This document shows, in pieces, positions 49,487 through 61,284 of a stretch of DNA of 64,000 nt (position 1 is the first letter of the stretch; every line of letters begins with the position of its first letter). Both the position numbers and the translations under genes were made by a program. Below the pieces are notes generated by a model. The model was not told the DNA's origin and made no database searches. It was given only the letters and a program-made list of their open reading frames with translations. Source of the DNA: Sipunculus nudus (lineage: Eukaryota; Annelida; Sipuncula; Golfingiida; Sipunculidae). The stretch is taken from positions 25,319,839 to 25,383,838 of the forward strand of contig CM049316.1 of NCBI GenBank assembly GCA_026874595.1. The letters are read 5' to 3'.

Positions 49487-51090
49487 ATGAGTGATACTAA
49501 ACGCGACTGTGACTTAAGAGATAGTATAACTGCAATAACAGAGACAGAAACAGATATGCTGTCAGCAGTATGTAACAGTTCTCGTCAAAAAAAACATTGA
49601 CTGATAAAGGCTTGATAGAAAAAAGTGTTCTCAAGAATAAACAGACTGCAGCCTTATCCGCTTTAACTAAGAAGCGAACTGAACTTTTAAACTTATGCTG
49701 GACACAAATAATTTACCCTTAGTGAAAACATGTCTTGAAGGATTAAATGAATTGTTTGTGTATTATCAGCAATGTTATTTAGCTCACTTTGGTATTCTTA
49801 GTTCCAAGACAGAGCAGGACATTGAAAGTAAGCGTTTTAATGATAAGGAACGCTCATTTCTTGAGTTTCAATGTTGTGTTAAAAATAAGATAACTCGAGC
49901 AGAAGATGAATTGTCTGACCAGTTAGATGGGTTAGTAGTGTCTTCGAGAAAATCCCATCGGTCCAGCGAACACTCTGGAGCTATATGTAGATCTAGGGCC
50001 TCATCTTCTTCCACTCAGGCTAAGGAGAAAGCACATCTACCATCACTGATGGTGGAACGAGACAGATTAGCAGACAGAAATGCACTAGAGGCAAAAACAA
50101 GACAACTCAATCTTAACATAGAGATAGCCAAGGCGCAAACAAGAGAGAAAGTATACGCGGAAGCTGAACAAGCTGAGATGCACCAGGATGATGATCAGCA
50201 TCCGCACATATCAATTATCGCCACTAAGCCCAATGAGGCGGAGACTTTACCCAAAATCACCAAAATTGACCTGGATGATGTTCCCCAAAGGAGGTATGGT
50301 GCATCTATTACTGAGAATGTTGATGTCATTCTATCTCATCCTGACAGAAAACCATTGCTGAAAACCCTTGTTCCAACAGCCAGACCTTTCAATCCAGATT
50401 CCTTTGGTGCTGATCTGCCTGGCAGCCATCCAATTGCACATATTGGTAGCCAACAGCAGCACGCAAGTAATATACATAATGAGCAGTATTAACAAATAAT
50501 GGCAATTTGTCAGCAACTGGCTACAACAATGGCATTACCTCAACCGGAAGTGCCAAAGATTACAGGAGATGTTATGGAGTATAACACTTTTATGATGGCA
50601 TTTGATGCAAGAATTGCATCAAGAACACTATATAGTGCTGATAAACTGTGTTTCCTTGACCAGCATCTTGATGGAGATGCCAAAGATTTAATTGGTGGTT
50701 GTTTATACATGGAGTCTAGTTCTGGTTACCAGAGAGCAAGATCATCACTTCAGAGACAGTACGGTGATCAATATAAGATTCCCATGGCTTAACTTCCGAA
50801 GTGGCCTGTAATCAGGTATGATGATAGTTCTTTCAAACATCTCTCATACTTCTTAGTGAAATACCTTCATGCCATGTCAAACCTTGTCTCATTTGGACGT
50901 TTTGAACAACTCACCTAATATGCAGGCTGTAGTATGCAAGCTTCCTCCATATTTGCAAAACAAATGGCGTGACAAGGTGACCAATCTTAGGAGAAAACAG
51001 ATGAGAATGCCTTTCTTTGAGGCTCTTGTCCAGTTTGTTCAGCAGGCACCAGAAGCTGCTAATGACCCGATATACAGCAAATAGCCTGCC
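49487..51090 (+). pseudogene. BEL/Pao retrotransposon gag relic
   Basis: A likely start ATG is at 49487 (MSDTKRDCDLRDSITAITET), with a frameshift at an A run near 49588. A long open stretch at 49695-50492 is helical and charged (FNDKERSFLEFQCCVKNKIT). 50499-50792 carries the DUF1759-like block (TGDVMEYNTFMMAFDARI ... LDQHLDGDAKDLIGG), and 50905-51083 has LPPYLQNKWRDKV. These are the gag landmarks of BEL/Pao elements. Frame breaks show it is inactive. Confidence 0.78.
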
Positions 51091-51214
51091 TTAGAAAAGA
51101 ATAATACACACAGAACATACAGTGCCTCTAACCGTAAACAGTTTCTCCCAAACCGAAGAGTAGCAGCTTTACAATCGAAGTTGACTCTAGTTACAGGCGC
51201 CCAGGTATAAAGCA

Positions 51215-51435
51215 GGGCATTAATTACAACAGGTCTTGTATATTGTGCAAGAAATCACATGACCTTGACAACAGTGAAGAATTATTTAAGAAAACCTGAA
51301 TGACAGACGGGCTTTCCTGAAAACAAAGCGGATGTGCTTCGATTGTTATGGATAAAATCACATTTCCAAAGGATGTACAAACGTACTGAAGTGTAGGTAA
51401 TGTGGGAAAAGACATCCCATAGCTTTACATGATGA
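51215..51435 (+). pseudogene. BEL/Pao gag zinc-knuckle region (broken)
   Basis: The translation gives GINYNRSCILCKKSHDLDNS and, farther on, a second C-x2-C-x4-H-type knuckle (CGKRHPIALH) with an in-frame TAA between its first two cysteines. It joins the gag block to the protease. Confidence 0.6.
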
Positions 51436-51490
51436 TTCATTCCAAGCAAACAAAGCGCCATCCAGCAATGCTTCCATTAAAGTTACAAAT

Positions 51491-52131
51491 GTGCAGACCA
51501 ATGTTCAGACAAGTAGCTACAGTGCCATTGATGACGGCTCCATTGTGTTGCATCCAATATTGCCTGTCAAAGTTCGACAAAAGGGAAACGACAAGGCTGT
51601 CTCAACATATGCGTTCTATGATAGTGGTAGTAGCGGATGTTGTATAACAGATGATCTTAGAACGAAGCTCTCTACCACTGGTACAGATGTTAATCTTCAG
51701 ATACGTACCATGCACGGCCATTCATGCATCAAAACAACCGCAGTAAGTGATTTGATTGTTTCCGATTATTCTGACAGAAATCCCATCCGCTGCCAAAATC
51801 TTACCAGAGAGAGGAAGTACCAGTATACCATTGGAACATCCCTAGGCCCGAAACACTCAGTAAGTGGCCTAACTTAAATGTTTTGTTTAAGGACATTCAA
51901 GACTATATTCCTGACATGGATATTGGATTGCTCATTGGCAGTAATTGTCCCTTAGCACTCGAGCCTTTGAGAGTTGTTCCTATACATGGAGAGGGGCCAT
52001 TTGCCACACAACTGCGTCATGGGTGGACAGTTAACGGTCCAGTGTGTGTGTCTAAAACAACTGATACTGTAAACTGTAGCCGAATCATCGTCATAGAAAT
52101 GGAACCCATGAAAGAGGTTATTTCATCTTAG
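51491..52131 (+). pseudogene. BEL/Pao aspartic protease relic
   Basis: STYAFYDSGSSGCCITDDL contains the D-S-G catalytic triad of the retropepsin-like DUF1758 domain. After a frame change at 51880 follow DMDIGLLIGSNCPLALEPL and GPFATQLRHGWTVNGP, the conserved protease-RT spacer of BEL/Pao polyproteins. Confidence 0.8.
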
Positions 52132-52430
52132 TCTGTCCTTAAGATGTTAGAGCTTGACTTTAATGACAGGTCGACAACACTGCCTGGTGAACGTAGTCAC
52201 TCACAGGAGTACAAACTATTCTTAGCTAAAGCCAAAGAAGGAATACGTCTGACAGTTGGTCATTATGAAATACCATTACCATTAAGGAATTCTAACGTTA
52301 CCATGTCTTGTAACTGACAGCAAGCTGTTAAGCGTGCCAAATGGCAGAGAAAGAAAATGTTGCGTGATTTAAAATACCGAGAGAACTACATCAATAGACA
52401 AGGGATATGCACAAAAGATTGAAGTGAACT

Positions 52431-52800
52431 CCATGTCTGCAGCATCATGAAAAGATTAGTCACGGTGTCTGTCACCCGAAAAAGCCAAACAAAATCCGTG
52501 TAGTCTTTGACTGCAGTGCTCGATTTGAAGGAATATCGCTAAACGACAAACTGATTCCACGTCCTGATCTAACCAATTCGTTAATAGGAGTTCAGACAAG
52601 ATTTAGAGAAGAACGGAAAGCCTTTATAGGTGACGTGGAAGATATGATCACCAACTGCGTGTTCCATCTAATCAGTGTAATTTTTTGCGCTTTCTGTGGA
52701 CGCCAGGTGGCGATCTTGATTCCGGTCTACATGAGTACCAGATGAAGGTGCACTTTGGTGCCATTTCCTCATATAGGTGGGGAACCGTTGGTTTCTCCCA
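52431..52800 (+). pseudogene. BEL/Pao reverse transcriptase N-terminus, truncated
   Basis: KPNKIRVVFDCSARFEGISL, NDKLIPRPDLTNSLIGVQTR and FREERKAFIGDVEDM, then in another frame LRFLWTPGGDLDSGLHEYQM. These match the start of Pao RT. The sequence stops before the catalytic YxDD block and runs into satellite A, so the rest of RT, RNase H, integrase and the 3' LTR are lost. Confidence 0.8.
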
Positions 52801-52829
52801 TTTGAAGCTTGCCTCTGTCGCAAAGTTGC

Positions 52830-53720
52830 GCTTTGTCCGTCAAATTTCCCAGCAGTCTCGCAATTTGTCAGCAACTCTTGCAAACCGCCAGCAATCAAAT
52901 CAGCTAACCAGCAATTTTGCATCCTAATGCGCAAATTGCTAGCAATTTAGCAACTTTGGAAGCAACTTTGCCACTCGGCAGGGAAGTTGTCTTAATCCTC
53001 CCGTAGAGGGAGCTCAGGCTGCAAAGAAATGAAACCCCCGTCTAGCAATTCCGCAAATTGCCAGCAATTTAGCAGCTTTGTAGTTCTCTGAATGCTCCGG
53101 TAGGGTAAGCCCCCCGACGGTCATACATCGAGGGGCTCCCACCCAGCAATTCCGCAAATTGCCGGCAATTTAGCAACTTTGTAGTTCCCTGAAAGCTCCG
53201 GTAGGGTGAGCCCCGGGGATTATACACTGAGGGGCTCCCATCCAGCAATTCTGCAAATTGCCGGCAATTTAGCAACTTTGTAGTTCTCTGAATCCCCCGG
53301 TAGGGTGAGCCCCCCACGGTCAAACACAGAGGGGTCCCCATCTAGCAATTTGCAAATTGCCGGCAATTTAGCAACTTTGAAGTTTCCTGAATGCTCCGGT
53401 AGGGTGAGCCCCGGGGATCATACACTGAGGGGCTCCCATCAAGCAAATTCCGCCATTTGCCGCAATTTAGCAAACTTTGGAGTTATATGAATCGCTGATA
53501 GGGGGAGCTACAGCCGAGATTGAAATGAAGGGCCCCTGTCTAGCAATTCCGCAAATTGCCGGCAATTAAGCAACTTTGGAGTTCCGTGAATCCTTCGCTA
53601 GGGGAAGCCCAGAGGGATGACATTGAGAGACCAACGTCTAGCAATCTCGGAAATTGCCGACAATTTAGCAACTGTAGAGTTATATGAATTCTACGACAGG
53701 GGGGATCTGAAAATGATCTC
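52830..53720 (-). repeat. Satellite A, ~100-bp monomer, minus orientation
   Basis: About eight monomers with the landmark GCAAATTGCCGGCAATTTAG and CCGGTAGGG. AAATTGCCGGCAATTT (for example 53156-53171) is a perfect 16-bp palindrome. The first 150 bp is degenerate. The orientation is opposite to the array at 61285-64000. Confidence 0.92.
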
Positions 53721-53740
53721 TTACACATACACAGACATAT

Positions 53741-53773
<33 letters not shown>

Positions 53774-53780
53774 TATATGT
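53741..53780 (+). repeat. (TA)n microsatellite with TCTC run
   Basis: TA run between satellite A and satellite B, followed by TCTCTCTCCC and (GT)n to about 53841. Confidence 0.9.
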
Positions 53781-53984
53781 CTTCATATACCTCTCTTTTC
53801 TCTCTCTCCCTCTATATATATATGTGCGTGTGTGTGTGTGTCTGTAGCATACTTAAGGTCATATGACTATCCAGTGCTATAATTCCATTGTCACAGTTAA
53901 TTTATATGTCTATTATTCATATTAACGTGGATGTTGGGAATATATATAATGCTCATGCCGACATCCAATGTACAGACCGGGCAA

Positions 53985-56900
53985 TCAAAATCATAAGCGT
54001 TAGGGTCATCCGTATCCCGGATATAGCATATATTAATAGTGGCAAACATTTACTGGAGTATTTCATTACGATGGGTATGGGTAACCCGTATCCTCGATAC
54101 AGCATTTATTAAAAGTGACAAACACCTACTGGAGTATTTCATGCCCGAAGGGTTAGGGTAACCCGTATCCTGGATATAGCATATATTAATAGTGACAAAC
54201 AATTACTGGTCTATTTCGTGACCAAAGGGTTAGGGTAATCCGTATCACGGATATAGCATATATTTTATAGTGACAAACAGTAACTGGAGCATTTCATGCC
54301 AGAAGGGTTAAGGTAACCCGTATCCCGGATATAGCATGTATTAATAGTGTCAAACATTTACTGGAGTATTTCATGCCCGAAGGGTTAGGGTAACCCGTAT
54401 CATGGATATAGCATATACCAATAGTGACAAACACTTACTGGAGTATTCATGCCCGAAGGTTTAGGGTAACCCTCATACCGGTTATAGCATATATTAATAG
54501 TGACAAACACTTACTGGTGTATTTCATGCCCGAAAGATTAGGGTAACCCTCATCCTGGATATAGCATATATTAATAGTGACAAACATTTACTGGAGTATT
54601 TAATGCCCGAAGGGTTTGGGTAACCCATATTCCAGATATAGCATATATGAATAATGAAAAAACACTAACTGGCATATTTTATGCCCGGAGGGTTAGGGTA
54701 ACCCGTATCCTGGATATAGCATATATTAATAGTGACAAACACTTACTGGTGTATTCACAAATATAGCATATATTTTATAGTGACAAACAGTAACTGGAGC
54801 ATTTCATGCCAGAAGGGTTAGGGTAACCCGTATCATGGATATAGCATATACCAATAGTGACAAACACTTACTGGTGTATTTCATACCCGAAGGTTTAGGG
54901 TAACCCTCATACCGGATATAGCATATATTAATAGTGACAAACACTTACTGGTGTATTTCATGCCCGAAAGATTAGGGTAACCCGTATCCTGGATATAGCA
55001 TATATTAATAGTGACAAATACTTACTGGTGTATTTCATAACCAAAGGGTTAGGGTAATCCGTAACATGGATATAGCATATATTTTATAGTGACAAACAGT
55101 AATTGGAGCATTTCATGTCAGAAGGGTAAGGGTAACCCGTATCTCGGATATAGCATGTATTAATAGTGTCAAACATTTGCTGGAGTATTTCATGCCCGAA
55201 GGGTTGGGACAACCCGTATCCTGGATTGAGCAAATATTAATAGTGACAAAAACTTACTGCATGGTGTATTTCATGCCCGAAGGTTTAGCGTAACCCTCAT
55301 ACCGGATCTAGAATATTAATAGTGAAAAACATTTACTGGAGTGTTTCATGCCCGAAGGGTAGGGTAACCGCTATCCTGGATATAACATATATTAATAGTC
55401 ACAAACACTTACTGGTGTATTTCATGCATGCCCGAAGGGTAAGGGTATCCTGTATCCCTGATATAGCATATATTAATAGTGTCAAACATTTCCTGGAGTA
55501 TTTCATGCCCGAAGGGTTAGGGAAACCCTCATCCCGGATATAGCATATATTATTAGTGACAAACATTTACTGGAGTATTCTGGCCGCAGGGTTTGGGTAA
55601 CCCTCATCCTGGATACAGCATATATCAATAGTGACAAACACTCACTGGGGTCTTTCATGCCCGAAGGGTTAGGGTAACCCTCATCTTGGATACAGCATAT
55701 ATCTATAGTGACAAACACTTACTAGGGTCTTTTATGCCCGAAGGGTTAGGGTAACCCGTATCCTGGATATAGCATGTATTAATAGTGACATACACATTCT
55801 GCAGTATTTCATGCCCGAAGGGTTAGGGTTACCCATATCCAGGATATAGCATATATTCGTAGTGACAACCATTTCCTGGAAAATTTCATGCCCCAGGATT
55901 AGGGTTACCAGTATCCCGGATATATCATATATAAATAGTGACAAACATTTACTGGAATATTTCATGCCCGAAGGATTAAGGTAACCCGTAACCTGGATAT
56001 TTACTGGAGTATATTATGCCCGAAGGGTTAGGGTAAGCAGTATCCCGGATATAGCATACATTAATAGTGACAAACACTTACTGGTGTATTTCATGCCCGA
56101 AGGATTAGGGTAACCCTCATCCTGGATATAGCATATATTATTAGTGACAAACATTACTGGAGTATTTATGCCCGAAGGGTTTGGGTAACCCATATTCCAG
56201 ATATAGCATATATTAATAGTGACAAATATTTACTGGAGTATTTAATGCCCGAAGGGTCAGGGTCACCCTCATCCCAGATACACATATATTATTAGGGACA
56301 AACATTACTGGAGTATTTATGCCCGAAGGGTTTGGGTAACCAATATTCCAGATATAGCATATATGAATAATGAGAAACACTTACTGGCATATTTTATGCC
56401 CGGAGGGTTAGGGTAACCCGTATCCTGGATATAGCATATGTTAATAGAGACAAACACTGGTGTATTCCATGACCAAAGGGTTAGGGTAATCCGTATCATG
56501 GATATAGCATATATTTTATAGTGACAAACAGTTACTGGAGCATTTCATGCCAGAAGGGTTAGGGTAACCCGTATCTCGGATATAGCATGTATTAATAGTG
56601 TCAAACATTTACTGGAGTATTTCATGCCCGAAGGGTTAGGGCAACCCGTATCCTGGATTAAGCATATATTCATAGTGACAAAAACTTACTGCATGGTGTA
56701 TTTCATGCCCGAAGGTTTTGCGTACCCCTCATACCGGATATAGCATATATTAATAGTGACAAACATTTACTGGAGTATTTCATGCTCGAAGGGTTAGGGT
56801 AACCCCTATCCTGGATATAGCATATATTAATAGTCACAAACACTTACTGGTGTATTTCATGCCCGAAGGGTTAGGGTATCCTGTATCCCTGATATAGCAT

Positions 56901-58422
56901 ATATCAATAGTGACAAACACTCACTGGGGTCTTTCATGCCCGAAGGGTTAGGGTAACCCTCATCTTGGATACAGCATATATCAATAGTGACAAACACTTA
57001 CTGGGGTCTTCATGTCCGAAGGGTTAGGGTAACCCGTATCCTGGATATAGCATGTATTAATAGTGACATACATCTTCTGCAGTATTTCATGCCCGAAGGG
57101 TTAGGGTTACCCATATCCAGGATATAGCATAAATTCGTAGTGACAACCACTTCCTGGAAAATTTCATGCCGCAGGATTAGGGTTACCAGTATCCCGGATA
57201 TATCATATATTCATAGTGACAAACATTTACTGGAATATTTCATGCCCGAAGGATTAAGGTAACCCTTAACCTGGATAAAGCATATATTAAGAGTGACAAA
57301 CATTTTCTGGTGTATTTCTTGACTGAAGGGTTAGGGCAACCCAGCATCTGGGATACTGTATATATTAATAATGACAAACACTTACTGGGGTATTTCATGC
57401 AAGAAGGGTTAGGGTAAACCCTATCCCGGATTTAGCATATATTAATCATGACAAATAGTTACTGGAGTATTTCATGCCCGAAAGAATAGGGTAACCTGTA
57501 TCCCGGATATAGCATATAGTAATAGTGACAAACATTTACTGGAGTATTTCATGCCCGAAGGGTTAGGGTAAGCAGTATCCCGGATATAGATATATTAATA
57601 GTGACAAACATTTACTCGAGTATTTCATGAACGAAGGGTTAGGGTAACCGTAACCTGGATGTAGCATGTATTAATACTGACATACACTTTCTGCAGTATT
57701 TCATGCCCGAAGGGTTAGGGTTACCAGCATCCAGTATATAGCATATATTCGTAGTGACAAATACTTCCTGGAATATTTCATGCCCGCAGGGTTAGGGTAA
57801 ACCTCATCCCGGATATAGCATATATTAATGGTGACAAACAATACTGGAGCATTCATGCCCGAAGGGTTAGGGTAACCCGCATCCTGGATACAGCATATAT
57901 CAATAGTGACAACCAATTATTAGAGTATTGCATGACCGAATGGTTAGAGTAACCCGTATCCTTGATATAGTATATGTTAATAGTCCCAAACAGTTAATGG
58001 AGCATTTATTGCCCGAAGGGTTAGGGTAACCTGTATCTCTGATATAGCATATATTAGTAGTGACAAACAGTTACTGGAGTATTTCTTGGCCGAAGGGTTA
58101 GGGTAACCCACATTCCGGATATAGCATATACTATTGGTGACAAACAGTAACTGGAGCATTTCATGACCGAAGGGTTACGGTAACCTGTTTCCTGGCTACA
58201 GCATTTATTAATAATGACAAACACTTACTTGAGTATTTCATGCTCGAAGGGTTAGGGTAACCCGCATCCGAGATATAGCATATATTAATAGTGACAAGCA
58301 CTACTGGAGGTTTCATGCCAGCAGGGTATTGGTAACCCGTATCTGGGATACAGCATATATTAATAGTGACAAACACTTACTGGAGTATTCATGCCCGAAG
58401 GGTTTGGGTAACCCGCATCCTG
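53985..58422 (+). repeat. Satellite B, ~77-bp monomer with telomere-like core
   Basis: About 55-58 head-to-tail monomers. Consensus parts: ATGCCCGAAGGGTTAGGGTA, ACCCGTATCCTGGATATAGC, ATATATTAATAGTGACAAAC and ACTTACTGGAGTATTTC. The centre GGGTTAGGGTAACCC joins a TTAGGG unit to its inverse. Many monomers have single-base variants, and multi-monomer blocks are duplicated (for example 54760-55290 resembles 54240-54500 and 56460-56720). Confidence 0.95.
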
Positions 58423-59150
58423 GTGTTACGGTCCCTTTTCACACCAAACAACTCAGGCCGAACCGTAACACATATGCTCAGACACGTTCTCTTCAAATGA
58501 ATACGTAACCAAAATATGGGAGCAAAAACAGTGCTATATTCCTATATTACAATATTTACAATCGTACACAAATAATATAATAGTCAATACATAATGTAAT
58601 TTATAACCAAGTCTCTGAAGAAAACTCTAAATAACAAACTGCAACGAAATACTTAACTGAATCCGGTATACGAGAAACTGAAGTCCATCATCAACTCACA
58701 ATTCGGGCACACACAAAACTGAAGTCCTGTATTAATCCATGTGGCACCAAACAAACATAAAGTCTCTCCTCTTCCTAAATAATAAAGTTCATGGCGTGGT
58801 TCATGGCATTCCGTGGGCTTGGGGACCAAGAGCCCACGGTCACGGTCCCCGGGGAAAACAGCAACGTGGCGTAGCAAAGTCGATAGTCCCGCCTCGTACT
58901 GCAGACGAGTTCGTTTTATAGGCTTTCAACAATGGGTGGAAACCGCAGAAGTTTGTGGTTTTGCTTGAGAGAAACGATAGCGCCGTCAGAACTGCTAAAC
59001 CAGTACTGAATGGTCCCAGAATATTTTTTATGTTTCTCAAAGCGCGTCAGTAGTCACTGATAGCGGGGTGGATCCATAAGCGTGGAAACGGGGGCGGCCA
59101 CACCACTTCGTGGCGCCATCCTCCGATGTCCGGGTGACGTCCATGCAACA
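58423..59150 (-). mobile_element. 3' LTR of the gypsy element
   Basis: On the minus strand it runs from TGTTGCATGGACGTCACCCG at 59150 to GGGACCGTAACA at 58423, 728 bp, TG...CA. Immediately before it is a purine-rich AAGGGTGAGGG (59151-59161), which fits the polypurine tract. Confidence 0.72.
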
Positions 59151-59384
59151 CCCTCACCCTTAAAAGAAAGAAGGTAAGGAGAGCAAAGCATTAGCACTGT
59201 ATGACGAGTATATGAGTAGTTTGACATCTTAAGCATTAGTTTATGCTTCTTACAGCTAATTAATTATCATCATCACAAATAGTATAATCAGCAATATCTT
59301 AATACATGTAATATATGTAATACAACTCTTCCAAAGGACAGAACATATCCGAGGCTATAACAAGAGTCAATCATCAGATCAAAA

Positions 59385-60695
59385 TTAATGACGTCTTGAT
59401 AACGTATCAGCGATTATGTTATCGGAGCCCTTGATGTGTTTGATAACTAGGTTAAACTCTGACAGGGCTAGACTCCATCTCATTAATCTCTGATTATTAT
59501 TATTCATCTTATGAAGAAATGTTATGGGATTATGATCTGTATAAACAGTTATATCATAAGGCGCAGAGCCCAAATATACTTCAAAGTGCTGTAACGCCAT
59601 CAATAGTGACAGAGTTTCCTTTTCAATAGTAGAATAATTCTTTTGATGAGGTAAAAATTTCTTTGAATAGTAGCAAACCGGATGACTTATGTTAAAGTCA
59701 TCGTCTTGGATGAGCACAGCGCCTACACCGCAATCGCTGGCATCCGTCATGAGAGAAAACGGTTTATCAAAATTTGGAGCCTGTAACACAGGTGCACTTT
59801 GTAATATAGCTTTGGCTCTTTCAAAAGCATTTTGACAGTTTTTATTCCAATGGAATTTTCTGTCCTTTTTCAATAGGTCCGTTAACGGATTTACAACTTC
59901 TGCAAAGTTCTGACAAAATTTCCTGTAATACCCAGTCATTCCTAAGAATCGCATTAGTTCCTTGCGATTAGTAGGAACTGGAAATTCTATGATAGCAGAT
60001 ACTTTACTGGCAATTGGTTTTACACAACCTTGACCTACTTCGTGCCCTAAATATGTTACAGTTGCACGACAAAAATCACTCTTGGCAAGATTAACTGTCA
60101 ATCCTGCTTTTTTCAGTCTCTCAAAGAGTTCTACCAAACTTTGTTTATGATCTTCCCATATGTGATTGTATACAACAACATCATCAATATAGCAAGTACA
60201 GTTATCTAAGCCAGATAATACACAATTCATAAGTCTCATGAAGCAGGCTGGCGCATTTTTCATTCCGAAGGGCATAACTTTGTACTGGAACAAACCGTTT
60301 GGCGTTACAAACGCAGATATTTGCATAGCCCGTTCGGTAAGAGGTACCTGCCAATAACCTTTTAACAGATCTAACTTGCTAATATACGTAGCAGATCCAA
60401 TCCTATCAATGCAATCTTCCACTCTGGGCAAAGGGTAAGTATCTATTATTGTTACAGTGTTAACTTTTCGATAGTCTGTACAAAATCTGTAGGTCATATC
60501 AGGCTTCTTTATCAACAAACATGGGGAACTCCAGGCACTACTGCTGTTTTCAATAATATCATTCTCTATCATATACTTTATTTCATTCTTTATGGCTTGT
60601 AACTTTTGGGGACCAGCTCTATATGGTGCCTGTTTAATAGGGGAAGCATCTCCTACGTCTACATCATGCTGTAGTACATTAGTTCTACTGGGACA
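59385..60695 (-). CDS. Gypsy reverse transcriptase-RNase H (intact over this part)
   Basis: Open from just after the TGA at 60698-60696 to the stop at 59387-59385, about 436 codons. RT landmarks in order: WSSPCLLIKKPDMTYRFCTD, KLDLLKGYWQVPL, FGMKNAPACFMRLMNCVL, and the catalytic YIDDVVVY, then YLGHEV and LGMTGYYRKFCQNFAEV. RNase H-like: LMTDASDCGVGAVLIQ, YSTIEKETLSLLMALQHFEV, VYTDHNPITFL. It ends IIADTLSRRH then stop. The conserved catalytic residues are present; the first in-frame ATG is at 60572. Without the rest of the element it cannot be autonomous. Confidence 0.9.
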   Translation of the reverse strand, partial: CPSRTNVLQHDVDVGDASPIKQAPYRAGPQKLQAIKNEIKYMIENDIIENSSSAWSSPCLLIKKPDMTYRFCTDYRKVNTVTIIDTYPLPRVEDCIDRIGSATYISKLDLLKGYWQVPLTERAMQISAFVTPNGLFQYKVMPFGMKNAPACFMRLMNCVLSGLDNCTCYIDDVVVYNHIWEDHKQSLVELFERLKKAGLTVNLAKSDFCRATVTYLGHEVGQGCVKPIASKVSAIIEFPVPTNRKELMRFLGMTGYYRKFCQNFAEVVNPLTDLLKKDRKFHWNKNCQNAFERAKAILQSAPVLQAPNFDKPFSLMTDASDCGVGAVLIQDDDFNISHPVCYYSKKFLPHQKNYSTIEKETLSLLMALQHFEVYLGSAPYDITVYTDHNPITFLHKMNNNNQRLMRWSLALSEFNLVIKHIKGSDNIIADTLSRRH

Positions 60696-61070
60696 TCAGG
60701 AAATAAAAGAGTCATAATTTAGCAGGATTTCCTTCAACTCTGATAACTGATCGAAATCCAAATGTGACAATTTCTGATCTAAATTATTTAAAATATCAGA
60801 GTTGTTCAGTTTTACAGGATTTTCAGTTTTCTTCATGAGAACATCCTCGGCATTCTTTTCAGTTTCTTTAATGAGTACCAAATTTGTTTTGGGAGGACTA
60901 GATTGACATGTTTCCGCTGATCTGTCATGATATTCTTTCAACATATTGATATGACAAAGTTGTTGCGACTTTCTACGATCAGGAGTATCAATCACATAAT
61001 TCAAATCTGATTTCTTCTCAACAACTTTGTATGGTCCAGAGTATTTTGCTTGCAGGGGATGTCCTGGAAC
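60696..61070 (-). pseudogene. Gypsy integrase C-terminal GPY/F module and linker
   Basis: It reads GHPLQAKYSGPYKVVEKKSD, then NYVIDTPDRRKSQQLCHINM and LKEYHD, the GPY/F-type end of gypsy integrase. An acidic linker with KLSHLDFDQLSELKEIL follows and stops at TGA (60698-60696) in the same frame as RT. The 5' end is cut at the satellite B junction near 61070. Confidence 0.8.
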
Positions 61071-61071
61071 C

Positions 61072-61282
61072 TACTGTAGTATTTCATGCTCGAAGGGTTA
61101 GGGTAACCCGCATCCGAGATATAGCATATATTAATAGTGACAAGCACTACTCGAGTTTTCATGCCAGAAGGGTTAGGGTAACCCGTATCCTGTATGTAGC
61201 ATGTATTAATAGTGACATACACTTTCTGCAGTATTTCATGACCGAAGGGTTAGGGTTACCAGCATCCAGTATATAGCATATA
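61072..61282 (+). repeat. Satellite B, right of the gypsy element
   Basis: About 2.7 monomers in the same orientation as the main array. 61077-61150 is almost the same as 58231-58312 on the other side of the element, and 61190-61280 matches 57660-57745, so the flanks are not a simple continuation. Confidence 0.9.
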
Positions 61283-61284
61283 GC

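Larger units (their letters stand above)
58423..61070 (-). mobile_element. 5'-truncated Ty3/gypsy element with Gmr1-like gene order, inserted in satellite B
   Basis: Minus-strand order: integrase C-terminal GPY/F module, spacer, RT, RNase H, polypurine tract, 3' LTR. Both outer edges abut satellite B. Integrase sequence lies upstream of RT, and nothing integrase-like lies between RNase H and the LTR. That is the copia-like order described for Gmr1-type gypsy elements. The 5' LTR, gag, protease and most of integrase are missing. One in-frame TGA separates the integrase end from RT. Confidence 0.8.

Noticed and set aside
53985-58422. CRISPR-like reading of the regular 77-bp repeat
   Set aside because: Repeats are head-to-tail with no unique spacers, in a eukaryotic context; it is a satellite.
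53985-58422. True telomere or chromosome end
   Set aside because: The TTAGGG words are single and embedded in 77-bp monomers, not a continuous hexamer array, and unique-type sequence and satellite A continue on both sides.
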